64,000 bases of DNA from Jiangella anatolica (GTDB lineage: Bacteria > Actinomycetota > Actinomycetes > Jiangellales > Jiangellaceae), in contig NZ_POTW01000002.1 in the NCBI RefSeq assembly GCF_003236295.1, forward strand, positions 88,512-152,511, written 5' to 3'. The notes under the pieces were generated by a model. The model made no database searches, had not been told where the DNA came from, and was given only the letters and a program-made list of their open reading frames with translations. The number at the start of each line of letters is the position of its first letter. Positions within the stretch are counted from its first letter, which is position 1. Below, one piece after another: positions 24,866-34,022 of this stretch. The position numbers and the translations under genes were made by a program.

Positions 24866-27726
24866 CCAGCGCTCCGGACCTCGATCCCGGCCGGCCGCTC
24901 GGCCCGCCCGGGCCCGAGGCCGGCGCGGACACCACCGTCGACATCCGGCTGCTCGGCCCGGTCGAGGTCCGTCGCGACGGCGTGCCGGTGCCGGTCCCGT
25001 CCGGCCGGCCGGCGGTGATCCTCGCCGCGCTGGCGCTGCGGACCGGCGGCGTCGTCTCGCAGGGCACGCTGGCCCGGCTGCTGTGGCCCGACGTCCAGCC
25101 GGAGCATCCACGTGCGGCGCTGCAGACGCACGTGGCCCGGGTCCGCGCCGTGCTCGGCCGGAGCGCGATCGAGTCCACCGGCGACGGCTACCGGCTGGTG
25201 CTCCCGCCCGAGTCGGTCGACGTCGGGCGGCTGCGGGCGCTGTCCGCCGCCGCGCGCACCGTCGAGGAGCTGCCGGAGCGGCTGGCGCTGCTGGACCGGG
25301 CGCTGGCGCTGTGGCGGGGCAACCCGCTGACCGGTCTCTGGCCCGACGTGCTGACGCGGCAGAGCGGACCCGCCGTGCTGGACGAGATCCTCGGCGTCGC
25401 CGAGCGTGCCCACGAGCTGCGGCTGCTGCTGCACGGACCCGACGACGGCGTGATCCGCGAGCTGCGCGAGCTGGTGACGGCGCACCCGGAGCGCGAGGGC
25501 GCCGCCGCCCAGCTGATGGCGGCGCTGTACCGCGAGGGCCGCCAGGGCGACGCGCTCGGCGTCTTCAACGACACCGTCCGCGCGCTGCGGGCGGCCGGTC
25601 GCCGTCCGGGCCCGGAGCTGGCCGCGCTGCACACCAGGATCCTCGCCGTCGCGCCCGACGCTCCGGAGGTCGCCGGCGCGCCGGTCGAGGACGCCGGGCA
25701 CGCGGCCGCCCCGTCCGGCGCGCCGTCCCGGCCCGGGCAGCCGCGACCGGCCCAGCTGCCGTCGCGGCCCCGGTCCTTCGTCGGCCGCGCCGGCGAGATC
25801 GCCGTACTCACCGCCGCGCTCCGATCCGGCTCCGCCCCCGAGGGGCGCTGCCGGACCGTCGTCATCTCCGGCCCCGGCGGCACCGGCAAGACGACGCTGG
25901 CGCTGCGGGTGGCGCACGAGGTCCGTGACCACTACCCCGACGGCCAGCTCTTCGCCGACCTGCGGACCAGCAGCGACGCGGCGGCGCTCGGCACCGACGC
26001 GCTGGCCGGGCTGCTGCGGGCGCTCGGCGTCGGCGGCCCGGACCTGCCGCCGTGCCCGCAGGAGCGGGCCGAGCTGTTCCGCCGGCTGTGCGCCGGCCGG
26101 CGGCTGCTGGTGCTGATGGACGACGCCGACCCGGAGGCGGCCGCGTCGCTGCTGCCGGCCGAGCCGGGCTGCGCCGTCATCGTCACCAGCCGGCGCCGGG
26201 TCCCGGAGCTGCCCGCCGACGCGCGGGTCGATCTCGGCATGTTCACCGAGCCGGAGGCGCGCGAGCTGCTGGCCTCCGTCGTCGGCGCGGAGCGGCTGGC
26301 GGCCGAGCCCGACGCGACCGCCGCCGTCCTGGACCGGTGCGCTGGGTCGCCGCTGGCGGTGCGGATCGCCGCGGGCCGGCTGGCCAGCCGCCCGGCCTGG
26401 CCGATCGAGCACTTCGCCGGCCGGCTGCGCGGCGACGACCGGCTGGGCGAGCTGCGGGCCGGCGGGCTGGCGGTGCGCGCCGCGCTGGACGCCACCTACG
26501 TGAGCCTGCAGCCGGTCCAGGCGCAGCGGTACCGGCTGCTCGCGGCGCTGACCGGCGCCGCCGTCGACGCTGAGACGGCGGCCGTCGTCTGGGAGGTCGA
26601 CGCCGGAGAGGCGCGCCGGGTGCTGGACCGGCTGGCCGGCATCCGGCTGGTCGAGCCGGCCGGCGACGGCTACCGCTGGCACGACCTCGTCGACGACCAC
26701 ATCCGCGCGGTCACCGACCCGCAGGCGGCCCGGGCGGCCCGCCGGCGGCTGCTCCTCCACCTGTTGCTGACGCTGCGCAACGCCCGGCTGCGGCTGCGCC
26801 CGCACGACGCCGTCCCCGGCCTGCCCGGCGCGCGCGACGACCTCGCCGGCGGGCGGCCGTTCGCCGACCGGTGCGAGATCCACGCCTGGCTGCATCCGCG
26901 GCGGACCCAGCTGGTCGCGCTGGCCCGGACCGAGCTGGCCGGCGGTGAGCAACCGGCCGTCGACCACGCTGCGGCGCTGCTGGTCCTGCTCGACGCCGTC
27001 GCCCGCGAGTGCTGCGACAGCGGCGACGACGAGGAGACGGCGCGGACGGTGCTGCGCGCGGCCACGCCGCCGTCGGACCCGGCGATCACCGCGGCCGCGT
27101 GGACCAACCTCACGCTGACGCTGGCCGCGCAGCACCGGCTGGACGAGGCGCTGGCCGCGGCGGAGCGCGCCGTCGAGCTGCGCCGCGAGCTCGGCGACCG
27201 GTACGGCGAGCTGATCATGTTCGAGAACCAGGCCTGCATCCACATCGAGGCGGGCCGGTACGAGGACGCCCTCGCCGTCATCGCGGCCTGCGTGGACGAC
27301 CGCGAGTTCCTGTCCGCGCAGATCCGGGCCCGCAGCCTGCGCACGCGGGCCCGGGCACACGCCGGGCTGGGCCGGTGCGCCGACGCCCGCGCCGACCTCG
27401 CCGCCGCGAGCGCCGTCGAGGAGCCGGCGCCGGTGTCCTACGACGCGCACTACGAGGCGGCCGTGACGGCGGCCGTGCACCGGGCGGCTGGCGACCGGGC
27501 CGAGGCGCTGCGGGCCTGCTGGCGCGCCGTCGACCTCGCCGTCGCGCTCGGCTCCACGTGGATGCACGCGCTGTCGCTGCTCGACACCGCGCGGACGCTG
27601 CGGCACTTCGGCGCCGACGGCCGCGCGCCCGCCGCGGACGCCGTCGCCGTCGCCGTCGAGAACCGGCACGTACGGCTGGCCGCGGAGGCCCGTGCGGAGC
27701 TGACCCTCGCCGGCGCCGGTCGCTGA
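24862..27726 (+). CDS. AfsR/SARP-type regulator, tandem paralogue of the upstream gene
   Basis: 954 residues; the GTG overlaps the upstream stop (GTGA). It has the same domain order as its neighbour: an N-terminal extension of about 28 residues, wHTH (IRLLGPVEVRRDG; HPRAALQTHVARVRAVLG), BTAD, NB-ARC with P-loop GPGGTGKTT and LLVLMDDAD, then TPR (LGDRYGELIMFENQA). The two proteins align along their whole length, so a tandem duplication is clear. The coupled start predicts near-equal amounts and possibly hetero-oligomers (inference). Both P-loops are intact. The target may be the secreted protease directly downstream. Confidence 0.9.
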   Translation: MTSAPDLDPGRPLGPPGPEAGADTTVDIRLLGPVEVRRDGVPVPVPSGRPAVILAALALRTGGVVSQGTLARLLWPDVQPEHPRAALQTHVARVRAVLGRSAIESTGDGYRLVLPPESVDVGRLRALSAAARTVEELPERLALLDRALALWRGNPLTGLWPDVLTRQSGPAVLDEILGVAERAHELRLLLHGPDDGVIRELRELVTAHPEREGAAAQLMAALYREGRQGDALGVFNDTVRALRAAGRRPGPELAALHTRILAVAPDAPEVAGAPVEDAGHAAAPSGAPSRPGQPRPAQLPSRPRSFVGRAGEIAVLTAALRSGSAPEGRCRTVVISGPGGTGKTTLALRVAHEVRDHYPDGQLFADLRTSSDAAALGTDALAGLLRALGVGGPDLPPCPQERAELFRRLCAGRRLLVLMDDADPEAAASLLPAEPGCAVIVTSRRRVPELPADARVDLGMFTEPEARELLASVVGAERLAAEPDATAAVLDRCAGSPLAVRIAAGRLASRPAWPIEHFAGRLRGDDRLGELRAGGLAVRAALDATYVSLQPVQAQRYRLLAALTGAAVDAETAAVVWEVDAGEARRVLDRLAGIRLVEPAGDGYRWHDLVDDHIRAVTDPQAARAARRRLLLHLLLTLRNARLRLRPHDAVPGLPGARDDLAGGRPFADRCEIHAWLHPRRTQLVALARTELAGGEQPAVDHAAALLVLLDAVARECCDSGDDEETARTVLRAATPPSDPAITAAAWTNLTLTLAAQHRLDEALAAAERAVELRRELGDRYGELIMFENQACIHIEAGRYEDALAVIAACVDDREFLSAQIRARSLRTRARAHAGLGRCADARADLAAASAVEEPAPVSYDAHYEAAVTAAVHRAAGDRAEALRACWRAVDLAVALGSTWMHALSLLDTARTLRHFGADGRAPAADAVAVAVENRHVRLAAEARAELTLAGAGR

Positions 27727-27937
27727 GCCCGATTCTTTGTCCGCATTGCCGGACCGGTGATATCTCGGGAGAAATGTTCTGCGGAATTCGGTGTGACCAC
27801 TTGGTGATGCAGCTGTCATGTGCCGATCGACTTGTGTAGCGTGATCTCGCCCCGGTTTCCGCACGTCAGCGGCCGTATTCCGGCCGAACGGGCGAATCCG
27901 GGCAACGCCATGTCAAGTGGAGTATTTGGAGAATTTT

Positions 27938-30151
27938 GTGAGCGCAATGCTGCCGCGACGGCGGAATGCGGCACGGATCGCCGGGGTGCTCGTCGCCTCG
28001 GCCGTGGTGAGCGGCGGCATCTTCGCCGCCAGCACCGCGGCCCAGGCTGACGAGCAGATCCCGGTCACCGTGCCGACCTTCGCCGCCGACGACTTCATCG
28101 AGCTGGCGGCGCAGCTGCCGGCCACTCTCCGAGCGGCGATCGAGCGCGATCTCGGCGTCGCCCCCGAGCAGTACCTGGCCAACGCGGAGCGGGCTCGTGC
28201 CGCCTCCGACGCGGCCACCGTGCTGCGCGACCGGGGCGTCGGCGTGCTCGGCGTGTCCATCGACGGCCAGGACGTCACCATCAACGTCGAGAGCGAGTCC
28301 GACGCCTCGACCGTCGAAGCCAGCGGCGCACGTGTCGTCGTCGGCCCGATGGACTCGCTGCGCACCGAGCGCGAGGTCCAGCCGGCCCGCGACCACAAGG
28401 GCGGCTACGGCTACGCCTACCAGATCAGCGAGCCGGACGAGACCGGCGCGTTCGACCTGAGCCGCTGCTCCGTCGGGTTCAGCGGGTACGACCCCGACGG
28501 CGACTCGCGGTTCCTGACCGCCGGGCACTGCGGCGTCGACGAGACCGGCACGCAGTACACCTACCCGGTGCACCACATCGAGCTCGACGCCCCGATCTGG
28601 GCGACCGAGGAGTGGGCGGCGGAGTTCCCCGGCGAGGACCTCGGCGAGTTCGTGCCGGGCACGTTCACCTACGGCAACGAGCACGACGGCGGCCTGGTCG
28701 ACGTCACCGGCGCCGACTGGGAGTCGGTGCCGCAGGTGGCCGGCTGGGGCGGCGGCGCGGGCGCGCCCGACGACGCCTCCGTCACGATCCGCGGTCCGAT
28801 CACGGCCGTCGCCGGCGCCCAGGCCTGCAAGTCCGGCGCCACGTCCGGCTGGACCTGCGGCGAGGTGCTGGTCCCGGCGCAGAGCACGGCGGTCGGTGAG
28901 CAGAACGTCACCGGCTTCATCTTCAACGCCTGCATGCTCGGTGGTGACAGCGGCGGCTCGATCGTCGTGGGCAACTACGCGCTGGGCGTGAACTCCGGCT
29001 CCACGCACGACGGCCGGACCGACTGCGACAGCTGGGTCCCGGCGCAGTCGCCCGACACCGGCGACGCCGACTTCAGCATCGGCTACTCGCTGGCGACCGG
29101 CGAGTACAACGCGCTGAACCTGCTCGGCAACCAGTGGGAGCTGGCCGTCGCCGTCAGCACCCCGGTCGTCACCTCGCCCGAGGACGGCGGCGAGACCGGC
29201 CCGCGGCCGACGTTCACCGGCACCGTCGAGGCGGCCCGGTCGACGCACAAGGTCCAGGTCGTCATCGACGGCGAGCACACCTACGAGGGCGACGTCACCG
29301 ACGAGGGCACGTTCTCCGTCCCCGTCACCGACGAGCTGGTCCCGGGCGAGCACACGTACGAGGTCACCGCGTCGTACGGCAACTTCTCGCGCTCCGAGGT
29401 GGCCGAGGGCAGCTTCACCTCGACCGAGCAGCAGGTCGAGCAGCTCACGGTCGCCTCGCCGAGCGAGGGCCAGACCACCGGCAACGCCCGGCCCAGCTTC
29501 ACCGGCACCGGCCAGCCCGGCGCGACGGTGACGCTGTCGGTCGGCGACACGGTGTACGGCGAGGCCACCGTCGGCGACGACGGCAGCTGGACCATCGCCC
29601 CGTCGGCGGACCTGCCGGTCGGCGAGCGGTTCGACGCCGCCGTCACGCAGTCCTTCGAGGGCGACACCCAGTCCGTCACCGTGGCCGGCCTCGGCATCAC
29701 GGCGCCGGCGGTCACCATCGACGAGCCGGCCGACGGCTCGACCGTCGAGGGTGACGTCGTGTTCAGCGGCACCGCCTACCCGGGCGCCTCGCTGACGCTG
29801 GCGATCGAGGGCACCATCACCGAGGCGTCGGAGCGGGTCCAGGCGGCCGCCGACGAGTGGGCCGGCGACCTGGAGATCGGCGAGGACGGCACCTGGACGT
29901 TCACCCCCGACGAGGCGCTGAAGGACGGCGAGTACACGCTCACCGCCACCGCGTCCGTCGAGGGCGGCGACCCGGAGCTGACCTCGTCGGAGGCGTCGGT
30001 GTCGTTCACCGTCGCCGCGGGCTCCGACGACGACGAGCTGCCCGACACGGGCTCGTCGAACCTCTGGATGCTCGTGGTCGGCGTCGCGCTGCTCGCCGCG
30101 GGCGGTGTCGCGATCGCGATCCGCGCCCGGCGGGGCGGCTCGACGGCCTGA
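27938..30151 (+). CDS. Cell-wall-anchored S1 family (streptogrisin-like) serine protease with Ig-like repeats
   Basis: 737 residues from a GTG with GGAG six bases upstream; the longer in-frame GTG at 27917 lacks this. Signal peptide about 1-38 (RRRNAARIAGVLVASAVVSGG ... AQA). A propeptide follows (about 45-150). The protease domain has His197 in TAGHC, Asp250 in HDGG and Ser338 in GDSGGS. Three bacterial Ig-like repeats (about 405-690) start VTSPEDGG, VASPSEGQ and IDEPADGS. The C-terminus is a sortase signal: LPDTG at 701-705, a hydrophobic segment and RARR. It should be covalently surface-displayed. No sortase gene is in the window. Confidence 0.92.
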   Translation: MSAMLPRRRNAARIAGVLVASAVVSGGIFAASTAAQADEQIPVTVPTFAADDFIELAAQLPATLRAAIERDLGVAPEQYLANAERARAASDAATVLRDRGVGVLGVSIDGQDVTINVESESDASTVEASGARVVVGPMDSLRTEREVQPARDHKGGYGYAYQISEPDETGAFDLSRCSVGFSGYDPDGDSRFLTAGHCGVDETGTQYTYPVHHIELDAPIWATEEWAAEFPGEDLGEFVPGTFTYGNEHDGGLVDVTGADWESVPQVAGWGGGAGAPDDASVTIRGPITAVAGAQACKSGATSGWTCGEVLVPAQSTAVGEQNVTGFIFNACMLGGDSGGSIVVGNYALGVNSGSTHDGRTDCDSWVPAQSPDTGDADFSIGYSLATGEYNALNLLGNQWELAVAVSTPVVTSPEDGGETGPRPTFTGTVEAARSTHKVQVVIDGEHTYEGDVTDEGTFSVPVTDELVPGEHTYEVTASYGNFSRSEVAEGSFTSTEQQVEQLTVASPSEGQTTGNARPSFTGTGQPGATVTLSVGDTVYGEATVGDDGSWTIAPSADLPVGERFDAAVTQSFEGDTQSVTVAGLGITAPAVTIDEPADGSTVEGDVVFSGTAYPGASLTLAIEGTITEASERVQAAADEWAGDLEIGEDGTWTFTPDEALKDGEYTLTATASVEGGDPELTSSEASVSFTVAAGSDDDELPDTGSSNLWMLVVGVALLAAGGVAIAIRARRGGSTA

Positions 30152-30177
30152 CTGACGCCGTAGTCCGCGTTTCGTAC

Positions 30178-30218
30178 CGGCGGCCCCGGTCCCGCAGCCA
30201 GCGGGACCGGGGCCGCCG
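30178..30218 (+). terminator. Terminator hairpin after the surface protease gene
   Basis: A perfect 18-bp stem, CGGCGGCCCCGGTCCCGC against GCGGGACCGGGGCCGCCG, with a 5-base loop AGCCA, 26 bp past the stop codon. No T-tract follows, as is usual for high-GC actinobacterial terminators. Confidence 0.8.
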
Positions 30219-30283
30219 TCCGCGTTGACCTGCGTGAATGTGCGATGAAAGCGATCTGAAAGCGGGCCTGCCTAGGGTTTGAG

Positions 30284-30410
30284 TCAGCGCGGGACAGAGG
30301 AAGTCCTCCACCGCCTCGGTCCGGCGCTCGCCCACGGGCGCTTCCACGGGGGAGCTGTCCCGGATATAGACCGGCCCCGCAGGTCCGTGCCCGGCCTGCG
30401 GGGCCGCCCT
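30284..30410 (+). ncRNA. Candidate structured small RNA ending in a terminator-like hairpin
   Basis: A TAGGGT -10-like hexamer (30273-30278) precedes an element closed by an 8-bp stem CGGGACAG (30290-30297) / CTGTCCCG (30355-30362). Inside are a possible TCCTCC/GGGGGA helix (30304-30309 with 30348-30353) and a small ACCG-CCT-CGGT hairpin. An 11-bp hairpin, GGCCCCGCAGG/CCTGCGGGGCC (30373-30383, 30395-30405), ends it. No plus-strand gene follows, so a standalone RNA is more likely than a riboswitch. I do not recognise an Rfam family. The final hairpin could also serve the minus-strand DUF1707 gene. Confidence 0.4.
30373..30405. terminator. Bidirectional terminator-like hairpin
   Basis: GGCCCCGCAGG (30373-30383) and CCTGCGGGGCC (30395-30405) form a perfect 11-bp stem with an 11-base loop. 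It lies 33 bp after the stop of the minus-strand DUF1707 gene and at the end of the proposed plus-strand small RNA. Confidence 0.6.
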
Positions 30411-30437
30411 ATGTCCGCCCGGTCTCCGCGGGTGCGG

Positions 30438-31160
30438 TCACTCCGCCCGCTTGGCCGCCTTCTTGGCCTGCTTGAGCGGCAGGTCCTTCGTCTCCTCCGG
30501 CAGCCGCCACACGTCGATGCCGCCCATGAGGTTGTACGCGAGGATCCGGATCCGCGGCGCGCCCGCCCGGGCTGGTCGCCGGCTGCCCCGCTCACCGGTG
30601 CCGCCCATCAGCGAGAACCCGCCGACCTCGACGTCGATGGTGTCAGGCACGTAGATGTCCATGCCGCCCATGATCGTGATCGCGACGATCGTGGTCTCGT
30701 CCGAGTCGAGCTCGGCGTGCCGCAGGTCGATGTCGTGGCCGCCCATGACGGCGACCGCGTTGATCCGCTCCGCCGCCCGCCAGCGGCCGCGCTTCTCCGT
30801 CCCGCCCATGAACGCGACGATCCACCTGGTGGCCGACCGGCGCGGCGCGTCGCCGCGGAACACGGGGCTCGTTGCGGCCGCCGGCGCCAGGCCGCCGGGG
30901 CCGGGCAGGTCCGCCGTCAGCTGGGCCAGGTCGTCGCGGGTGACGGCCCGATAGGCCAGGCCGATCCGCTCCTCCAGCTCGGCCAGCGTGAGCCGGCCGG
31001 TGGTGGCGTGCTCCGACAGCGCCTGGACGACCTGCTCCCGCTCGTCGTCGGAGGCGCGCACGCCGGGGACGACCTGCGGCTCGCGGGGGACGATCGGCTC
31101 GCCGGGCCGGCTCGGTTCGGGCCGGTCGGGCGCGTCGGCGGGTTCGGGCGGGGTGGTCAT
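30438..31160 (-). CDS. DUF1707 SHOCT-like protein with LiaF-like C-terminal domain
   Basis: 240 residues. After a Pro-rich N-terminus, residues about 34-85 are DUF1707 (RASDDEREQVVQALSEHATTGRLTLAELEERIG ... AYRAVTRDDLAQLTADLP). Residues about 115-220 repeat the MGG motif four to five times (FMGGTEKRG, VMGGHDIDL, IMGGMDIYVP, LMGGTGERG, LMGGIDVW), as in the LiaF/VraT C-terminal beta-solenoid domain. No membrane segment is evident. DUF1707 proteins are actinobacterial; the LiaF-like part suggests a link to envelope-stress signalling (inference). Confidence 0.82.
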   Translation of the reverse strand: MTTPPEPADAPDRPEPSRPGEPIVPREPQVVPGVRASDDEREQVVQALSEHATTGRLTLAELEERIGLAYRAVTRDDLAQLTADLPGPGGLAPAAATSPVFRGDAPRRSATRWIVAFMGGTEKRGRWRAAERINAVAVMGGHDIDLRHAELDSDETTIVAITIMGGMDIYVPDTIDVEVGGFSLMGGTGERGSRRPARAGAPRIRILAYNLMGGIDVWRLPEETKDLPLKQAKKAAKRAE

Positions 31161-31222
31161 ACCCGCCAGGCTAGTGCCGGCCGGCGCGGGCGTCGTCCAC
31201 CGCTCAGTGGACACCTCGGGGG

Positions 31223-31675
31223 TCAGGCCCGGGCGGACGGGCAGCGCTCGAGCAGCGCCTCGACCACGGCGACGTCGGCCGGCAGCCACGGCACGCCGGC
31301 CCACTCGCCGGGACCCAGCCAGCGCAGCTCGTCGTGGTCCTCCAGCGGCGCCGGCACACCCTCCTTCACCACCGCCAGCCACAGCCGCATCGACAGGCCG
31401 GCGCCGAGCGCCCATCGGCCGTCGTACGGTCCGGGGACCTCCGGGCCGACCTCGACGGCGATGCCGAGCTCCTCGCGCAGCTCGCGGTGGAGTGCGGCCA
31501 GCGGTCGCTCGCCCGGCTCGACCTTGCCGCCGGGGAACTCCCAGCCGCCGGCGAGCTCCGGCGGCTCGCTGCGCCGGGCCGCCAGCAGCCGGGCCGGCCG
31601 GACGAGGTCGTCGACGATCGCGGCGGCGACGACGAGCCGTTCCGGCGTCGTCTGCTGTTCGCTCATGCGGGACAT
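31223..31675 (-). CDS. Nudix hydrolase, MutT-like (deoxy)nucleoside triphosphate pyrophosphohydrolase
   Basis: 150 residues. A complete Nudix box: GGKVEPGERPLAALHRELREELGI. The context RLVVAAAIVDDLVRPARLLAARR and WEFPGGK is that of MutT/CTP pyrophosphohydrolase-type sanitisers of oxidised nucleotides. The start may be the Met at 31675 or the Met three codons later (31666). Monocistronic. Confidence 0.9.
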   Translation of the reverse strand: MSRMSEQQTTPERLVVAAAIVDDLVRPARLLAARRSEPPELAGGWEFPGGKVEPGERPLAALHRELREELGIAVEVGPEVPGPYDGRWALGAGLSMRLWLAVVKEGVPAPLEDHDELRWLGPGEWAGVPWLPADVAVVEALLERCPSARA

Positions 31676-31856
31676 CTTCGCCGACGACGGTGGCCGGTGA
31701 GTTCTCTGGCTCTGTGTTCAGTGTTCACATTGGCATTTCTTGATCAATGTTTGAGATGTGAGGTTCCTGGACAAAACTGCCCGATGGCTGTGAAATGTCG
31801 GTTCTGATCTAAATCCGGTGCGGTGCCGCCGAACCGGGTGGAAGGGGTCTATCCCG

Positions 31857-32795
31857 GTGAGCGCGAACCAGCCGCGATTCGGACAACGGCGCGTTCGTGG
31901 CGTGCCCCTGGTGGTCAGGGCCGGCCTTGTGGTGCTCGTCGGCCTCCTGGCGATCGCGGGGGTGGTCATGGCGATCACCGACGGTCCGCCCGTCCTGCAC
32001 GCGCGTGCGGAGGGTGGGTCGGGCGAGCCCGACTTCACGACCGGGGAGCCGACGCCCGAGCCGGGAGACTCGCCGTCGGGCAGTCCCAGCGATCCGGGGG
32101 AGACGCCGTCGCCGTCGGACTCCGGTTCCGGCGACCCGTCCGAGGACTCGTCCGACGGTCCGGGTGGCTCCGGTGACTCCGGTGACGGGTCCGACGACGT
32201 GCCGGGCGACGAGTACGTCGCGACGACGCCGCCGCGGGATCCGGACTCGCCGGACCCGTCGGAGCCGTCCGAGCCCACCGAGGAGCCGTCGGAGGATCCG
32301 TCGGACGAGCCGTCGCCGGAGCCGTCCGAGCCCACCGACCGGCCGACGACCGAGCCGTCGGAGCCGTCCGAGCCGACCGACGACCCCACATCGGGCTTCC
32401 CCGACCTGCCGATCATCGAGCTGTCGTCGTCGGAGGAGAAGCTGCTGGACTCCGCGGAGGAGGCCCGGTCCGAGGCCGGCTGCCCCGCCCTGCGCGTCGA
32501 CCCGCGGCTCACCACCGCCGCCCGCGAGCACAGCGAGGACATGCGCGAGCGGCTCTACTTCTCCCACGTGAGCCCGGACGGCCTGACGCCGGAGGACCGC
32601 GCCGCCGCCGAGGGGTACACCGCGCCGGTCGGCGAGAACCTGTCGTACGGGCTGCACAGTGCTCAGCAGGTGGTCCGCGACTGGGAGGGCGAGGAGCGCG
32701 ACCGCCTGCTCGACTGCTCCTACACGTCCGTCGGCATCGGAGTGGAGCGTGGCCTGCTCAGCGCCTGGTGGACGCTGATGCTCGGCACCGACTGA
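31857..32795 (+). CDS. Membrane-anchored CAP/SCP-domain protein
   Basis: 312 residues from a GTG with GAAGGGG upstream. One membrane segment near residues 17-42 (VVRAGLVVLVGLLAIAGVVMAI) acts as a signal anchor. Residues about 50-190 are a low-complexity Pro/Ser/Glu/Asp linker with repeated EPSEP/PSD units, likely spanning the cell wall. Residues about 195-312 are a CAP domain (TTAAREHSEDMRERLYFSHVSPDG ... GENLSYG). Bacterial CAP proteins are secreted with mostly unknown activities. An AT-richer promoter region of about 180 bp precedes it. Confidence 0.82.
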   Translation: MSANQPRFGQRRVRGVPLVVRAGLVVLVGLLAIAGVVMAITDGPPVLHARAEGGSGEPDFTTGEPTPEPGDSPSGSPSDPGETPSPSDSGSGDPSEDSSDGPGGSGDSGDGSDDVPGDEYVATTPPRDPDSPDPSEPSEPTEEPSEDPSDEPSPEPSEPTDRPTTEPSEPSEPTDDPTSGFPDLPIIELSSSEEKLLDSAEEARSEAGCPALRVDPRLTTAAREHSEDMRERLYFSHVSPDGLTPEDRAAAEGYTAPVGENLSYGLHSAQQVVRDWEGEERDRLLDCSYTSVGIGVERGLLSAWWTLMLGTD

Positions 32796-32910
32796 CCCGC
32801 GGCGGGGGATCGAGGGGGTCGACGGAGTTCGCGGCGGGTGCCGGTGACGTGCCTGGCGGGGCCGGAAATTCGCTCGCGGCAGGGTGCGACAGGCCCGTAC
32901 GGTGTCCACC

Positions 32911-33954
32911 GTGAGCACCGTCGACCTCGAGCCCCTGGCCGTCCGTGCCGCCGCACCGGCCGAGTTGCCGCCGCTCCCCGCCGACGTCGGTCTCACCTGG
33001 CGGCCCCTGACGCCCGATGACGTGCCGGCCTGGTTCGCGTTGTGCGAAGTCGTCGACGATCACGACGACGCGAACGAGCGGGTGGCGAAATCCGAGCTGA
33101 TCGACCGGTTCAAGGGCAGCTGGCACGACCCCGCCCGCGACAGCGTCGCCGGCTTCGACGCCGACGGGAACGTCCGGGCCTATGCATGGTCGGTGTACCG
33201 GCAGGTCACCGAGGGCACGCAGGCGCCGGTGCTGTTCGGCGCGGTGCATCCCGGCCATCGGCGCCGCGGCATCGGGCGGGCGTTGCTCGCGTGGTCCGAG
33301 GCACGGGCACGGCAGCAACTGGCCGCGGCCACGGTGAACCTGCCCGCGCGGATCCGCGTCTACCTCGACGAGTCGCACGCCGAGGCGCGCCGGCTGGCTG
33401 AGGCGGCCGGCTTCACGCCCATCCGCTGGTACGTCGTCATGCGGCGGGATCTTGCGGTCGCGCTGCCGTCCGGCGACGTGCCCGATGGCCTGCGGCTGGT
33501 GCCGTACTCCAAGGAGCGCGACGAGGACATCCGCGTCACGCACAACGAGTCGTTCGCCCGCGACCACTGGGGTTCCAGCCCGATCGACGCCGAGGCCTGG
33601 TCCATCGACGTCGTCGGCGGCGAGAAGTTCCGCCCCGACTGGAGCTTCGTCGCCGTCGAGGAGGCCACCGGGCGGGTCGTCGGGTACTTGCTCTCCGGCG
33701 CCTACGACCAGGACTGGGGGCCGCAGGGCTTCACCGAGGGCTGGACCGACCTCGTCTCCGTCCGGCGGGAGTGGCGCGGCCGCGGGGTGGCCGGTGCGCT
33801 GCTCACGGCCGCCATGCGGGCCTACGCCGGCGGCGGCATGCAGTACGCCGGCCTCGACGTCGACACCGACAACCCGAGCGGCGCCCTCGGCACCTACACC
33901 CGCCTCGGTTACGAGCGCCAGCAGGGCAGTGTGCTGCTGACGAAGGAGATCTGA
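32911..33954 (+). CDS. Double-GNAT acetyltransferase (mycothiol synthase-like)
   Basis: 347 residues with two GNAT modules. The N-terminal one has GAVHPGHRRRGIGRALLAW; the C-terminal one has LVSVRREWRGRGVAGALLTAAMRA and NPSGALGTYTRLGYE. Tandem GNAT architecture is that of MshD mycothiol synthase, but other double GNATs exist, and classic MshD residues cannot be verified here. Three in-frame GTGs (32884, 32902, 32911) compete as starts; none has a strong ribosome site. The gene is flanked by a CAP protein and a TetR gene without obvious pathway partners. Confidence 0.78.
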   Translation: MSTVDLEPLAVRAAAPAELPPLPADVGLTWRPLTPDDVPAWFALCEVVDDHDDANERVAKSELIDRFKGSWHDPARDSVAGFDADGNVRAYAWSVYRQVTEGTQAPVLFGAVHPGHRRRGIGRALLAWSEARARQQLAAATVNLPARIRVYLDESHAEARRLAEAAGFTPIRWYVVMRRDLAVALPSGDVPDGLRLVPYSKERDEDIRVTHNESFARDHWGSSPIDAEAWSIDVVGGEKFRPDWSFVAVEEATGRVVGYLLSGAYDQDWGPQGFTEGWTDLVSVRREWRGRGVAGALLTAAMRAYAGGGMQYAGLDVDTDNPSGALGTYTRLGYERQQGSVLLTKEI

Positions 33955-34022
33955 GCTTCCGGTCCACCGGGAACTGCGAGCTACTCTCAGTTGACCGTGA
34001 TTCGGCGCTACTATCGGCGCTG

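Noticed and set aside
21578..27864. Very long minus-strand frames (over 1100 and 1300 codons) opposite the AfsR-like genes
   Set aside because: They are mirror frames created by high GC3. Composition is Arg/Gly/Gln-rich with no recognisable domain, and the plus-strand frames hold complete domains and coupled starts.
30284..30410. RNase P RNA, because of GAGGAAGTCC near its start
   Set aside because: The element is only about 130 nt, and the other RNase P conserved blocks are not seen.
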